From Holophagae bacterium (GTDB taxonomy: Bacteria > Acidobacteriota > Holophagae > Acanthopleuribacterales > Acanthopleuribacteraceae), in NCBI GenBank assembly GCA_030429565.1, contig JAUIFE010000006.1:248001-312000 (forward strand): a stretch of 64,000 nt of DNA, written 5' to 3'. The notes beneath the pieces are model-generated. The model was given only the letters and a program-made list of their open reading frames with translations, had not been told where the DNA came from and did not search any database. Numbering within the stretch: position 1 is the stretch's first letter; every line of letters begins with the position of its first letter. Both the position numbers and the translations under genes were made by a program. Below are positions 17,151 to 26,420 of this stretch, in pieces.

Positions 17151-20100
17151 TCCGCTATTTGTTGCGTCACCCCGTCGCCGTTTCGATGTTTTACCTTTCC
17201 ATCTCGATTCTCGGCGTCATCTCCTTCCTCAATCTCTCCGTTGAAGGCCAACCGGAAACCGAACTGCCGCAATTGGTCGTCGGTACCAGTTGGTTTGGGA
17301 CCTCGCCCGAGGTGGTCCAGGTCTTTTTGACTTCGCCGATTGAGGAAGCCGCCGCTCAGTTGGAAGGTTTGCGCGAAATGGAGAGCAGTTCCATTTTGGG
17401 TTACTCCTCGGTGACGCTCAAATTTGAACGGGATACCGATATGGAGTTCGCCCGTCTCGATCTCAACGAACGCATTTCCGTGCTGCGCAGTAACTTGCCG
17501 CCAGGCACCACGCAGCCGCAGATTCAAATGCGCGAATCGCGACAACGATCGCGCACCACCTTCATGGAATGCAGTATCTCCGGGCCTTACGACAACCAGC
17601 GTCTCACCGAAATTATCAAAGAACAACTGATGCCCGAGATGAGCAGTGTCGAAGGCGTGGCCGATATCGAGATTTTTGGCGACCGTGAGCGCAACATTTT
17701 TATCAGTTTGAATCGCGAGCAGATGAAGCTTTACGGGTTGGTACCCGACGGCGTCGCCGCCAAAGTGAATTCGATGACGATTCAGTACGAAACCGCACGC
17801 AGCTATTACCACAACAATGAGTACGCGATTACCATTCAAAACTCCATTCAGGACGTTTCCGAGCTGGAAAACCTGATTGTCGGTGTTGGTAAAACCGGGC
17901 GCACCGTGCGGTTGGCGGATGTGGCGCGTGTGACCTTCGGTCAAGCCCAGGCGCAAAACTACTCGCGCCTCAACGGCAACACCACCTTGCGCTTAATTGT
18001 CAGTAAAGAAACCAACGCCAACGTCATTGAAACCTCGAGCCACCTCAAGGAAACCACGGAACGGGCCCTTGCCCAGCTACCTGCCGGGGTTCGCATTGAT
18101 TGGATCACCGATCAAGGCCGCATGATGAAGGAGCAACTGGAGTCGGTGTATCAGCGCGCCATGTGGTGTGTTGTGCTGATTGTGCTGCTTCTTTTGTTGT
18201 TCTTGCGCAGTGTCAGTGCCGCCGTGGTTATCACGCTCAACATCCTGTTTTCGGTGTTGATCACCATTAATTTCATGTATTACTTCCAGGTTTCCTTTAA
18301 CGTGGTTACCTTAAGCGGCCTGGCGATTGGGTTCGGCATGTTGGTCGACAATGCAATCGTGGTCTTGGAGAACATTTTCCGTCACCGAGAACTGGGCGCC
18401 GAAAAGGTGGCCGCCGCGCTCGAAGGTGTGAAAGAGGTCGGTTGGGCCCTGTTGGCGGCAACGTTGACGACCGTTGCCGCGTTTATGTGTATGTTGATGC
18501 TGGAAGACCGTTTGGCGGCGACCTACCTGCCGTTGGCCCTGGCGGTTATTTTCTCGTTGTCCGCCTCGCTTTTAGTGTCTTTTACCTTTACGCCGCTGCT
18601 GAGTTTGATGATTCGCGGTTCCAACCTGAAGCCTGGCCAGGAACGCAAACCGTCCTTGTTTGAGCGCATCCTGATTTGGCCGGTGGAAATGCTGCAGCGC
18701 GGCTACGAAAATGCCGTGCGTTGGAGCCTGCACCACAAGTTATTGGTGTTGGTCGTGAGTGCTTCTTTTCTGTTTATGTTTGATCGTATTTACGAAACGG
18801 AAATTGATCGCGGTGGTTTTTCTTTTGGTTTCTTTCGCGATGATGAAGTGCGGGTTTACCTACGTATGCCGGAGGGAACCGAGTTGGAAACGGCCGACGA
18901 TGTCATTCGCCAATTTGAGAAACCCTTGCTCGAGGTTGAAGGCTACAAGGACGTCAGCGTGATTGTGCGGCGAGAATGGTCCGAATTGGCCGTTTCTTTT
19001 ACGCCCGAGATGTTGGCTTCGCCTTACCCGCTTGCCTTGAAATCGCGACTTATCGGCATCGCTCAGGGGTTTTCCGGCTTAAACGTTTCGGTGAACGGGA
19101 TCAACTCCGACGATAACTTCTATTCCGGCTCGACCGGCTTCGAATCGTACAACAGCAGCATCCGTTTGCTGGGCTACAACTACAAAAAGCTGATGGATTA
19201 CTCGGAAGAGATTCTGAGCAAGGTCAAACGCAACCGGCGCGTGCGCGAGACGAACATCCAGACCTCGCGCATTCGTTGGGGTTCGCGCGATCAAACCGAG
19301 TCGACCTTAATCGTGGATCGCCAAGCGCTAAAACAGTACAACATTAGTGTTACCTATTTGATGGCGTTCATTCAAAGAAACCTGAAATTGGAGTCGACCG
19401 CGCGCACCAAGTTTCGCGGCGAGGATGTGCGTCTCGAGCTGAAATTCGAAGATGCCGAGGATTTCGATATCAAGGATCTAGAATCGCTGGTTATTTACAC
19501 TCAGGGTGGGCAACGGATCCGCTTGGTGGATTTGGTGCGGTTTGAGGAAAGAAAGGTGCCTGGCGGAATTGACCGCAAGGACCAGCAGTTTGCGATTACG
19601 GTGCAGTGGGACTACAAGGCCTCCTACAAAAAGGCGCGCAAATTTAACGAAAAGATCTACGAAGAATTAATTTTGCCGCCGGGCTTTAAGGCCGAGTTGG
19701 ACTTCGAGCGCGTCTTGTCGCGCGAAGAAACGGAAAATCTGGAGATGGTGATCTACTTTGCGGTCCTGGTGGTTTTCTTGATCATTGCCGCGTTGTATGA
19801 GTCGTTCATCGATCCGCTCGTCATTTTTGCCACCGTCCCGCTCGCGGCGACGGGTGTGTGGTGGATCTACTGGTATACCGGCAACTCGTTTGACTCCACG
19901 TCTTATATAGGTTTGATTATTTTGGCCGGGATTGTGGTGAATAACTCGATTCTGTTAGTATCCCAGCTTAATCTAGAAGTAAGTCGTATGGATGAAACGG
20001 GTTTAAGTTTTTCTGAAGCAATTGTGCGTGGTGCCGGTGATCGTTTGCGACCCATTTTATTAACCGCCATTACCACCATTGTCGGTCTCTTGCCGCTGCT

Positions 20101-20395
20101 TGACGAATTTGTCACCTGGTTTTTCGATTTTCCGCCGGTACGCGGCATATTGACCTTGTTTGGCCGGGCCGATTTGGCCGCCGTTAACCTGGAGAATGCG
20201 GGCCTGCAGGTCACCTTGGACATGTTTGCCAGTCTGTCGCGATCCACCGTTGGTGGGTTGTTGAGTGCGACCTTGTCGACGCTGTTGGTGATTCCGGTGG
20301 TGTACGCTTGTTGTTATCGCGGCAAGCAGTGGTTGAACCAGCGCATCAACGAAGTCTTCACCGTGGCGGAGGGGCCGAAAGCGGAGGCTGAGTAG
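17147..20395 (+). CDS. RND efflux permease 2 (MdtC-like)
   Basis: A 1082-residue RND permease with the same two-fold repeat: the helix-4 region LSGLAIGFGMLVDNAIVVLENIFR with the proton-relay Asp, and the second-half equivalent LIILAGIVVNNSILLV, where the aspartate position is Asn, as is usual for that half. The GTG start overlaps the first permease by 4 bases. The two permeases differ clearly in sequence, so they are not a recent duplication; a heteromeric pump is likely. The C-terminus ends in a short acidic tail. Substrate unknown. Confidence 0.93.
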   Translation: MIRYLLRHPVAVSMFYLSISILGVISFLNLSVEGQPETELPQLVVGTSWFGTSPEVVQVFLTSPIEEAAAQLEGLREMESSSILGYSSVTLKFERDTDMEFARLDLNERISVLRSNLPPGTTQPQIQMRESRQRSRTTFMECSISGPYDNQRLTEIIKEQLMPEMSSVEGVADIEIFGDRERNIFISLNREQMKLYGLVPDGVAAKVNSMTIQYETARSYYHNNEYAITIQNSIQDVSELENLIVGVGKTGRTVRLADVARVTFGQAQAQNYSRLNGNTTLRLIVSKETNANVIETSSHLKETTERALAQLPAGVRIDWITDQGRMMKEQLESVYQRAMWCVVLIVLLLLLFLRSVSAAVVITLNILFSVLITINFMYYFQVSFNVVTLSGLAIGFGMLVDNAIVVLENIFRHRELGAEKVAAALEGVKEVGWALLAATLTTVAAFMCMLMLEDRLAATYLPLALAVIFSLSASLLVSFTFTPLLSLMIRGSNLKPGQERKPSLFERILIWPVEMLQRGYENAVRWSLHHKLLVLVVSASFLFMFDRIYETEIDRGGFSFGFFRDDEVRVYLRMPEGTELETADDVIRQFEKPLLEVEGYKDVSVIVRREWSELAVSFTPEMLASPYPLALKSRLIGIAQGFSGLNVSVNGINSDDNFYSGSTGFESYNSSIRLLGYNYKKLMDYSEEILSKVKRNRRVRETNIQTSRIRWGSRDQTESTLIVDRQALKQYNISVTYLMAFIQRNLKLESTARTKFRGEDVRLELKFEDAEDFDIKDLESLVIYTQGGQRIRLVDLVRFEERKVPGGIDRKDQQFAITVQWDYKASYKKARKFNEKIYEELILPPGFKAELDFERVLSREETENLEMVIYFAVLVVFLIIAALYESFIDPLVIFATVPLAATGVWWIYWYTGNSFDSTSYIGLIILAGIVVNNSILLVSQLNLEVSRMDETGLSFSEAIVRGAGDRLRPILLTAITTIVGLLPLLDEFVTWFFDFPPVRGILTLFGRADLAAVNLENAGLQVTLDMFASLSRSTVGGLLSATLSTLLVIPVVYACCYRGKQWLNQRINEVFTVAEGPKAEAE

Positions 20396-20894
20396 CGCTG
20401 TCAAGCGAAAGCGGCGATTTTTGAGTGATTTTTGTGTTAACAAAATGTGAGGAAGGTGGCAGGTGCCGCAACGGCCGCACAAAGCGGTTGTTCGCGGCAT
20501 TTTGTGCGTTTAAGTTCTGTGAAATGAGCGGCTTGGGTGTTTGATGTGGGTGTGTCGAAGGGGCTGGGCGTATTTTTTTTGACGGTGGCGCAAGTCGTGG
20601 AAACGCTTGTCCCCCAACGGTTTTTGCCTGCGAGGAGTCTGTAAGTTTTCTGTAAAACAAGTGAGAATCTTGGATAAATCGCTTGCGTTATTTACGGCGG
20701 ACGAAATATAAATAGGCTAGGCCTTACCGGGACTAAGTTTCTACAATTTTTCGCTTTATCGGCCCCTTCGGGGCTCTCGGTAGACGAGATATCTGTGTTT
20801 GTAAATTCGGTTGACGATTGTTCAACCGCTTAGGTAACATGCACACCTCAGTATTCCATTTTTTTTGAGACCGTATCTAGGGAGGTAATGACTC
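20396..20894 (+). other. 499-base gap between the RND operon and exbB
   Basis: No gene recognised. Contents: a 6-4-6 inverted repeat TTTTGT/ACAAAA at 20430-20445, a GCCCC-TTC-GGGGC hairpin near 20763-20775 without a T-run, and a good promoter with an inverted repeat at 20809-20840 (separate entry). The exbB leader ends in an AGGGAGG ribosome site. I see no clear terminator for the RND operon. Confidence 0.6.
20809..20840 (+). promoter_or_regulatory. Promoter of the exbB-exbD-tonB operon with overlapping inverted repeat
   Basis: TTGACG (20811-20816), 18 bases, TAACAT (20835-20840). An inverted repeat GGTTGA-N7-TCAACC (20809-20827) covers the -35 and could bind a dimeric regulator. It lies 55 bases upstream of the exbB start. 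It does not resemble a Fur box. Confidence 0.6.
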
Positions 20895-21515
20895 GTGGGA
20901 GCAATACTGGAGTACATCATCAAAGGTGGCGTGGAAATCATGGTTCCACTGCTGCTGCTTTTTCTCATCGCCATTGCGTACACTTTCGAACGCTTCTTTC
21001 ACTTGGCGAAAGCAAAGATTAATACCGCTGAATTCTTGACCAAGATTCGCGCTGCTCTGAGAAACAAAAATGTGAAAGAGGCTGTCAAGATTTGTGAGAC
21101 CTTTAAAGGTCCCATCGCATCAATCCTGAAAACGGGTTTGATGAAGTACGGCAGTCCGCAAGAAGAAATTGAAAAAACCATGGAAAACGCCGCCATGCAC
21201 GAAATTGCACGGCTTGAGCGTGGTCTTCCCGTTCTTTCTACCATTTCCAACTTGGCGCCGATTTTGGGCTTTTTGGGTACCGTTACCGGTATGATCGCCT
21301 CTTTCGACGCTTTGGCTCAGTTGAACGATCCCGGCGCCGTTGCCCAGGGGATCTCTCAGGCACTGATCACCACCGCCGGTGGTTTGATCGTATCGGTTCC
21401 TGCGCTGCTCGCTTACAGCTACTTCACCACCCGCGTGAATAGCTTCATCCGGGAAATCGAATCTGCTTCTGCCGTTTTGATGGAAGCCTTCTCGCAAATG
21501 GATCGGGAATTTTAG
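20895..21515 (+). CDS. exbB: MotA/TolQ/ExbB proton channel protein
   Basis: This 206-residue inner-membrane protein has the three-helix ExbB/TolQ layout: a first helix near residues 14-32, a long cytoplasmic segment, and two helices around ILGFLGTVTGMIASF and TTAGGLIVSVPALLAYSY that form the proton path. With ExbD it converts proton-motive force into mechanical work on TonB. Start GTG at 20895 follows AGGGAGG by about ten bases. It is first in an operon with two exbD genes and tonB. TolQ cannot be excluded by sequence alone, but the tonB neighbour argues for ExbB. Confidence 0.93.
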   Translation: MGAILEYIIKGGVEIMVPLLLLFLIAIAYTFERFFHLAKAKINTAEFLTKIRAALRNKNVKEAVKICETFKGPIASILKTGLMKYGSPQEEIEKTMENAAMHEIARLERGLPVLSTISNLAPILGFLGTVTGMIASFDALAQLNDPGAVAQGISQALITTAGGLIVSVPALLAYSYFTTRVNSFIREIESASAVLMEAFSQMDREF

Positions 21516-21551
21516 GCCCAACCGCCAACTGCTCAATAGAGAGGAATTCCC

Positions 21552-21977
21552 ATGAAAGTAAAGAAAACCAAAGCACTTGAGGCAAACATCCCGACGGCGT
21601 CGATGGCCGATATCGCATTCCTGCTCATTGTCTTCTTCATGATCTCAACGGTTTTTCAGGTTGATAAAACCAGCGTTGCGCTGCCCAAAAGCCACGCGAA
21701 AACCCGTTTTGAGGTAGTGAAGGAATCGGCTTTCGTCATCGTTACCAAAGAAGGAACGATTAAAGCTTCCGACGGTTTGGAAGATTCGCGTTTGGTCAAT
21801 ATCGAAGATATCGGTATTTTGGCGGCTTCTTGGATGCAAAAGCGTCCCAGCCAACCCGTGGTCATCAAGGCAGACGCCGATGCCCGCTACGGTCAAGTTG
21901 ACGAGGTGCTGAAGCACCTGCGCAACGCCGGCGTGGTGAACCTCAAGTTTTTGACTGAACAGTCCAAAGCGGACTAA
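21552..21977 (+). CDS. exbD: ExbD/TolR biopolymer transport protein, copy 1
   Basis: A 141-residue protein with a short cytoplasmic N-terminus, one membrane helix (MADIAFLLIVFFMISTVF) that contains the essential Asp, and a periplasmic domain. It pairs with ExbB as the proton-conducting stator. It sits 36 bases after exbB, with a GAGAGGAAT ribosome site. The second copy follows 12 bases later; both share the motif PTASMADIAFLLIVFFM, but their periplasmic domains have diverged. Confidence 0.93.
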   Translation: MKVKKTKALEANIPTASMADIAFLLIVFFMISTVFQVDKTSVALPKSHAKTRFEVVKESAFVIVTKEGTIKASDGLEDSRLVNIEDIGILAASWMQKRPSQPVVIKADADARYGQVDEVLKHLRNAGVVNLKFLTEQSKAD

Positions 21978-21989
21978 GCGAGGCCTACC

Positions 21990-22442
21990 ATGAAAATGAA
22001 GCCTAAAAAAGAAGAACCCGAAATCCCAACCGCGTCGATGGCCGACATCGCCTTCTTGCTGATTGTTTTCTTCATGTTGACGACCGTTTTTTCCGCCAAC
22101 AAAGGGATGGAGCATATCCTGCCGCCCAAGGAAGACAATCCTGAAGAAACCGAGCCGGACGACGCCATTTACATTCGCATTTTCCCGAGCGGCCAGTTCA
22201 CGATGGACTCGACCAGCTACCTGATTGACGACGTCGATAAGGTCTACGAGTACGTGAACGCCAAAGTTCAGGTCAATGCGAAAAAGCCGATTATTGTCGA
22301 CGCCAATCCTGAGGCGCGCTACGGCGACATGGTTGCGGTTTTGGATCAACTCAAAGTCTTGTCCGTTGATATGGGACGCGAACTGGCGGTTACGATTCCA
22401 ACGCCTGAGGAACGCGAGCTCTATCAAAGGATTAACAAGTAA
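21990..22442 (+). CDS. exbD: ExbD/TolR biopolymer transport protein, copy 2
   Basis: A 150-residue paralogue of the preceding gene with the same membrane segment and conserved Asp (PTASMADIAFLLIVFFM), but a different, more acidic periplasmic part (KEDNPEETEPDD). Operons with one exbB and two exbD genes are known in Bacteroidetes, Acidobacteria and others. The two proteins may form an ExbD heterodimer in the ExbB pentamer or serve different TonB proteins. One of the two could serve the TonB encoded next. Confidence 0.92.
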   Translation: MKMKPKKEEPEIPTASMADIAFLLIVFFMLTTVFSANKGMEHILPPKEDNPEETEPDDAIYIRIFPSGQFTMDSTSYLIDDVDKVYEYVNAKVQVNAKKPIIVDANPEARYGDMVAVLDQLKVLSVDMGRELAVTIPTPEERELYQRINK

Positions 22443-22554
22443 CACGTCTTGAGCCGGGTTGGTGTCTTTTGGACCGACCCGGTTTGGGTTCAGCTCCGAC
22501 CAGCGGCTCGCCCGCCACGGAGCTTTTTGGCAGGTAACCGAAGGAGAAGTGTTC

Positions 22555-23283
22555 ATGGCCAAAACCAACCAAAAAGTCGATCTCGACTTCCAAGACGGCA
22601 AGGACCACTCAGCGCTCATGGATATGGCGTTTAACGATGCCAACACCGGCCGTTTTATGCGGCTTTCGGTGTGCATCGCCTTATACCTGGTGCTCGCCAT
22701 CATTTGGATGCCGGGTTTCAGTTTTAACGCCACCATTCCTCATGTCAATCAGGAAGAGGCCGCCCCTCAGAAGCGCAAAGTCTTGAAGCCGCCGCCCGAA
22801 AAACCACTCGAACGGGTTCAGACTAAAGAGAAAAAAGCCAAAAAACTGCCGATGCCCGACATGACCCCGGATGAGCCGGAACCGATTGTCGAGCCGGATC
22901 CCCCGCCCGAGCCTGAGGTTTTACCGACCGATGACTGGGAAATCGGGATTCCCGACGGCCCCCCCGCACCCCAGGGCGATACCATTGCCCGCGTTGGTGA
23001 GGTGGGTGTTGAACCGCCCGTTTTCACGCGTAAAGTGCCGCCGAAGTACCCTGAGCGTGCTGTTAAAATCAAACTCCAAGGTTACGTTATTTTGGAAGCG
23101 ATTTTGCGCCGCGACGGAACTGTCGACGACATCAAGGTGTTGCGTGGCTTAGGTAAAGGGAAGTTCGGATTCGAAGAAGAAGCGAAAAAAGCGTTAAACC
23201 GCTGGGAGTTCCTGCCCGGTAAAGTGAACGGCCGCCCCGCCGACGTTCGCATGACGCTGAAAATCGACTTCGTGTTACAGTAG
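22555..23283 (+). CDS. tonB: TonB energy transducer
   Basis: This 242-residue protein has a cytoplasmic N-terminus, one membrane helix at about residues 34-52 (LSVCIALYLVLAIIWMPGF), a Pro/Glu/Lys-rich periplasmic linker with EPEPIVEPDPPPEPE, and a C-terminal TonB domain (PPKYPERAVKIKLQGYVI then LRRDGTVDDIKVLRG). It carries ExbB/ExbD energy to outer-membrane receptors. The ATG at 22555 follows AAGGAG; the in-frame extension upstream has no ribosome site. No TonB-dependent receptor gene is in the window. Confidence 0.93.
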   Translation: MAKTNQKVDLDFQDGKDHSALMDMAFNDANTGRFMRLSVCIALYLVLAIIWMPGFSFNATIPHVNQEEAAPQKRKVLKPPPEKPLERVQTKEKKAKKLPMPDMTPDEPEPIVEPDPPPEPEVLPTDDWEIGIPDGPPAPQGDTIARVGEVGVEPPVFTRKVPPKYPERAVKIKLQGYVILEAILRRDGTVDDIKVLRGLGKGKFGFEEEAKKALNRWEFLPGKVNGRPADVRMTLKIDFVLQ

Positions 23284-23321
23284 GTCTTCTGTAACAACTT
23301 TTAACAACAGGTGTTCAAACC

Positions 23322-24176
23322 ATGTTTCAGGGTTCCCTAGAAGAAGTCAAACTGCCCGATATCATCCAGTTGATGAGTGTTTCTTCCAAAACAGGTTGTT
23401 TTGTGATCGAAAACGACAAAATCACTGGACGTATTTATCTCGAAAACGGTCAGATCGTGCACGCCTTTATCGGCGAGGTCGTTGGTGAAGAAGCCATCTA
23501 CTCTCTTGCGATTTGGGACCGCGGCAATTTTCGGTTTCTTCTAGGGGACGAACCACCGGTTAAAACGGTGACCAAACGGAACACCAACATCCTTATGGAA
23601 GTGGCGCGCAAGCTCGAAGAGTGGCGTGTCCTCAAGAAAAAAATTCCATCACTCGATCTCGTGCCGGAACTTGAATCGCTCGGTAGCAAAAAGGTCAGTT
23701 TTAACACCCAAGAGTGGCACGTCTTGTCGCGCATCAATGGGGTCAACTCGATCAACCAAATTGCCGGGATGACCCAAATGGCCGCCATTGACGTGGCCAA
23801 GTTGATTTACGGGCTGGTCGCCAGCGGTTTGGTTCATTTGCGGCAGTCGCCTAAGGCGCAGCCCGACTCCAACCCACTCGAGAATAAAGCTAAAAAAAGT
23901 TCAAGTTCCCAACGTTCTCCCGAGGAAGAACAAGAATGGCTCTCCAACAAGATCGAAAAAGTTTATCAATTTAGTAAAAGCATGTTGGGAGAGATCGCTC
24001 ATCCGGTGATTCAGCGCCATTGCGCCAATGGTGTTAAAAGTATTAATCAGGGGAAAGGCCTTGCCGCCGTCATCGAAACGGCGACGCAAATTGCCAAAGC
24101 CGCGCAAATCTTGGAAGGACCTGAGAAAACCAAGGAATTGACCGCCGGTTTAAAGAAAATCATTAAAGAACCCTGA
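23322..24176 (+). CDS. DUF4388 domain protein
   Basis: A 284-residue soluble protein. Residues 1-100 match the DUF4388/PatA N-terminal type: FQGSLEEVKLPDIIQLMSVSSKTG, then GRIYLENGQIVHAFIG and WDRGNFRFL. The middle (about 120-180) looks like a small winged-helix-like region (HVLSRINGVNSINQIAGMT), common in this family. The C-terminal hundred residues are helical, with no motif I know. DUF4388 proteins are often linked to gliding, polarity or signalling in delta-proteobacteria and acidobacteria. It lies 38 bases after tonB and could belong to that operon. Confidence 0.78.
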   Translation: MFQGSLEEVKLPDIIQLMSVSSKTGCFVIENDKITGRIYLENGQIVHAFIGEVVGEEAIYSLAIWDRGNFRFLLGDEPPVKTVTKRNTNILMEVARKLEEWRVLKKKIPSLDLVPELESLGSKKVSFNTQEWHVLSRINGVNSINQIAGMTQMAAIDVAKLIYGLVASGLVHLRQSPKAQPDSNPLENKAKKSSSSQRSPEEEQEWLSNKIEKVYQFSKSMLGEIAHPVIQRHCANGVKSINQGKGLAAVIETATQIAKAAQILEGPEKTKELTAGLKKIIKEP

Positions 24177-24235
24177 GTGACTGGTCCGCCTCATATGATT
24201 CGAGTAGGGTGTCTATCTCCCGAGGAGAAGTTTTG

Positions 24236-25735
24236 ATGAGAAGTATGAAAAATCTTCTTTTTGTTCTAATTCTGTGCGTGCCGATGTTGGGTATGGCACA
24301 AGACGAATACAAGCGCGCACGCGACCTGATTGGTCAGGGTAAGTACAAAGAAGCAGTCGTGTTACTCGACGAAGCCATCGCGAGTTATCCGGATTGGTGG
24401 CCGCCGATCGTGCTCAAGGGCCAAGCCAACCTCAAGCTCAAAAATTACGACGATGCGCTGCGCAGCTTTAACGATGCGCTGACTCTCGAGGTCGACCCCA
24501 AACAAATTCCCGTCGTCAAATACTACATCATGCAGTGTTACCTCCAAAAAGGGGACTACGCCAAGGTGATTCACGCGGTCGACGATTTGATTCCCGTCGC
24601 GCCCGCCTCGCGCAAGTTCGACCTGTACCTGAACCGTGGTCAGAGCGAAATGCAAATCGCCAAGCAAGCGGAAGACGCCAACGATTCCAAAAAAGCCCAG
24701 ACCTACTACAGTAAGTCGGTCGTGAGCTTCTCTGAAGCGCTCAAAAACGCGGTCGGGAAGAAAGAGCAAGAAGTCGAAGCGGCTTTCCAAAAAGCCTATG
24801 CGCAGTACAAAATCGGCAACGCTAAGGGCGGCATCAAGTCCTTGGAAATCAGCATTGCTGAATTCAATAAAGTCATTGAGCGCAATGCCCGCGAAGAACG
24901 CGCACACAAGTTCTTGATTGACCTTTCTTTCCGCGTTGCTCAGTCTTCGGCCAAACCGCAACAGCCCGCGCGTTACTTGGAAACGGTGAGCTATATCGAC
25001 CGTTACCTCAGCATTTGGGCCGACAAGCCCGACATGATGAACAAACGCGGCGCTGCTTTACAGGGCGCGAAGAAATACGGTGAAGCGGTTTCCCAGTTCA
25101 AATTGGTGAGCAAACTGATGCCCAAAGACGGCTCGGTTTACTTCTCCTTGGGTAGCTGTCAAATGGCTGCCAAGCAATACAACGAAGCCATTGGTAGTCT
25201 TGAAAAAGCCATCCAAAACGGTGAAGCCGGGAACCACAACGTGTACTCCTTCATCGCTTATTGCTACCAAGAGCAGAAGACAAAGTGTTACAGCACCGAC
25301 ATCCCGCTCTACAAAAAAGCCGTTTCCACTTTGGAAAACGGAATTTCCAAGTTGTCCGGTCAGGGTAAAAGCAAAATCCAACAAGAGTTGGGCCGCAAGA
25401 AAGATAACCTGGCGATTCTCGAAGAAAACTTGGCGACGGATAACGGCAACCACCTGGCGGCCGTGACTAACGTGCTCAACCTTGAGAAGTCAATTGCCGG
25501 CAACACTGAGAAGTTGAAAATCAACCAGGAATTGCTTTTAGCCCAGCGGACGTCTGAGCTGGAAGCGGCTGTTGAAGCGGGTCGTAAAGCGATCAAGGAA
25601 GACCAAAACCGCCTTAAGGCTGAATTGGAAACGATGCAGCGCTACGTTCGCGACGCCAAGCGTTGCAACGACCTGAAGCTTTTCACCAACATGCCCAAGA
25701 TTCAAGAATTGTTGAAAAAGCACGGTTCCAGCTAG
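24236..25735 (+). CDS. Periplasmic TPR-repeat protein with coiled-coil C-terminus
   Basis: A 499-residue protein with a signal peptide (MRSMKNLLFVLILCVPMLGMAQ) and a series of TPR-like helical hairpins: AGKYKEAVVLLDEAIASYP, NYDDALRSFNDAL, KKYGEAVSQFKLVSKLMP and KQYNEAIGSLEKAIQ. The last 110 residues (ILEENLATDNGNH onward) are predicted to be a long coiled coil. The ATG follows CGAGGAGAAG; it is the last gene before the bidirectional terminator. Being downstream of exbB-exbD-tonB and secreted, it may help organise the envelope machine, but function is unknown. Confidence 0.8.
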   Translation: MRSMKNLLFVLILCVPMLGMAQDEYKRARDLIGQGKYKEAVVLLDEAIASYPDWWPPIVLKGQANLKLKNYDDALRSFNDALTLEVDPKQIPVVKYYIMQCYLQKGDYAKVIHAVDDLIPVAPASRKFDLYLNRGQSEMQIAKQAEDANDSKKAQTYYSKSVVSFSEALKNAVGKKEQEVEAAFQKAYAQYKIGNAKGGIKSLEISIAEFNKVIERNAREERAHKFLIDLSFRVAQSSAKPQQPARYLETVSYIDRYLSIWADKPDMMNKRGAALQGAKKYGEAVSQFKLVSKLMPKDGSVYFSLGSCQMAAKQYNEAIGSLEKAIQNGEAGNHNVYSFIAYCYQEQKTKCYSTDIPLYKKAVSTLENGISKLSGQGKSKIQQELGRKKDNLAILEENLATDNGNHLAAVTNVLNLEKSIAGNTEKLKINQELLLAQRTSELEAAVEAGRKAIKEDQNRLKAELETMQRYVRDAKRCNDLKLFTNMPKIQELLKKHGSS

Positions 25736-25754
25736 GCTCGAACCACTTTTCTTT

Positions 25755-25800
25755 AAACCAAAAAAGGCCGCATCCCTTGGGTGCGGCCTTTTTTTGGTTT
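25755..25800. terminator. Bidirectional terminator between convergent genes
   Basis: Arms of 18 bases (AAACCAAAAAAGGCCGCA at 25755-25772, complement at 25782-25800 with one extra T) flank the loop TCCCTTGGG. It has A- and T-runs on both sides, so it can stop transcription from the TPR gene and from the small gene on the other strand. Confidence 0.92.
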
Positions 25801-25829
25801 GGCGATCACGTGGCGTGGGCTCGTTTTGA

Positions 25830-26126
25830 TTATTTGAGTAAGTCTTCCGGGGCCAGGTTGGTGTAGTCGCAAATGCCCATCACAATTGCGGGGAAATCGT
25901 CGACCGATTCGTCCATGGCTATTTGAACAACGCGGCGCATGGGCACAAACAGCGTTTGTGGGAAAACCCGCTGCTCTTCGCCACGAAATTGGTATTTGTA
26001 GGTATCGGTTTGTTTGAGATCAATACCGCGAATAATCAAACCGGTTGGGCTAAGCTCGATGAGGCGCCCCCAGATTTGTTCCTTGGGTTCAGTTAAGTGG
26101 GCGATTACAAAATCATTGGCTTGCAT
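25830..26126 (-). CDS. Small conserved-looking protein of unknown function
   Basis: A 98-residue protein, not recognised. The sequence looks like a small beta-rich domain: IAHLTEPKEQIWGRLIELSPTG, then IIRGIDLKQTD and FVPMRRVVQIAMDES. Such a pattern, with a short sheet and a loop of acidic and aromatic residues, recalls PilZ-like or Sm-like folds, but no signature residues decide. The ATG at 26126 follows GAGGAAAACC, so a longer in-frame start upstream is rejected. It is transcribed alone, converging with the TPR gene. Confidence 0.55.
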   Translation of the reverse strand: MQANDFVIAHLTEPKEQIWGRLIELSPTGLIIRGIDLKQTDTYKYQFRGEEQRVFPQTLFVPMRRVVQIAMDESVDDFPAIVMGICDYTNLAPEDLLK

Positions 26127-26364
26127 GGTTTTCCTCACGTGCTTTGTTGCTAGGTCGTTGCGCCGGCGGATTGTCGACGAAGGCACAGGGGACGGCGTCA
26201 TGGAGTTAGGGGGCGACTTGACCTGGGTTTATCGCCCATGGCTTTAGGTTAGAAGATGAAGCCATGGTGCCTTTAAGGCTGTTTCGACCAATGTGGTTCG
26301 GGTCTTTAACGGCCTGATGTTTATCGGCTCTGGTACATGCCGACATCGGGGCGCTCTTCTACAA

Positions 26365-26402
26365 AAAAAGCCGCGAAACGCAGGGTGCGCTCGCGGCTTT
26401 TT
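26365..26402 (-). terminator. Terminator after the TolC-like gene
   Basis: Arms AAAAAGCCGCGA (26365-26376) and TCGCGGCTTTTT (26391-26402) pair fully, with a second stem GCGCA/TGCG inside. It sits 18 bases beyond the TolC-like stop on the minus strand, and is followed there by a T-run. Confidence 0.9.
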
Positions 26403-26420
26403 ACAGTGTGGGTTCCGTGA

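Noticed and set aside
20763..20775. Terminator for the RND operon
   Set aside because: The GCCCC-TTC-GGGGC hairpin has no T-run and lies 370 bases beyond the last gene, so it is more likely part of the exbB leader region.
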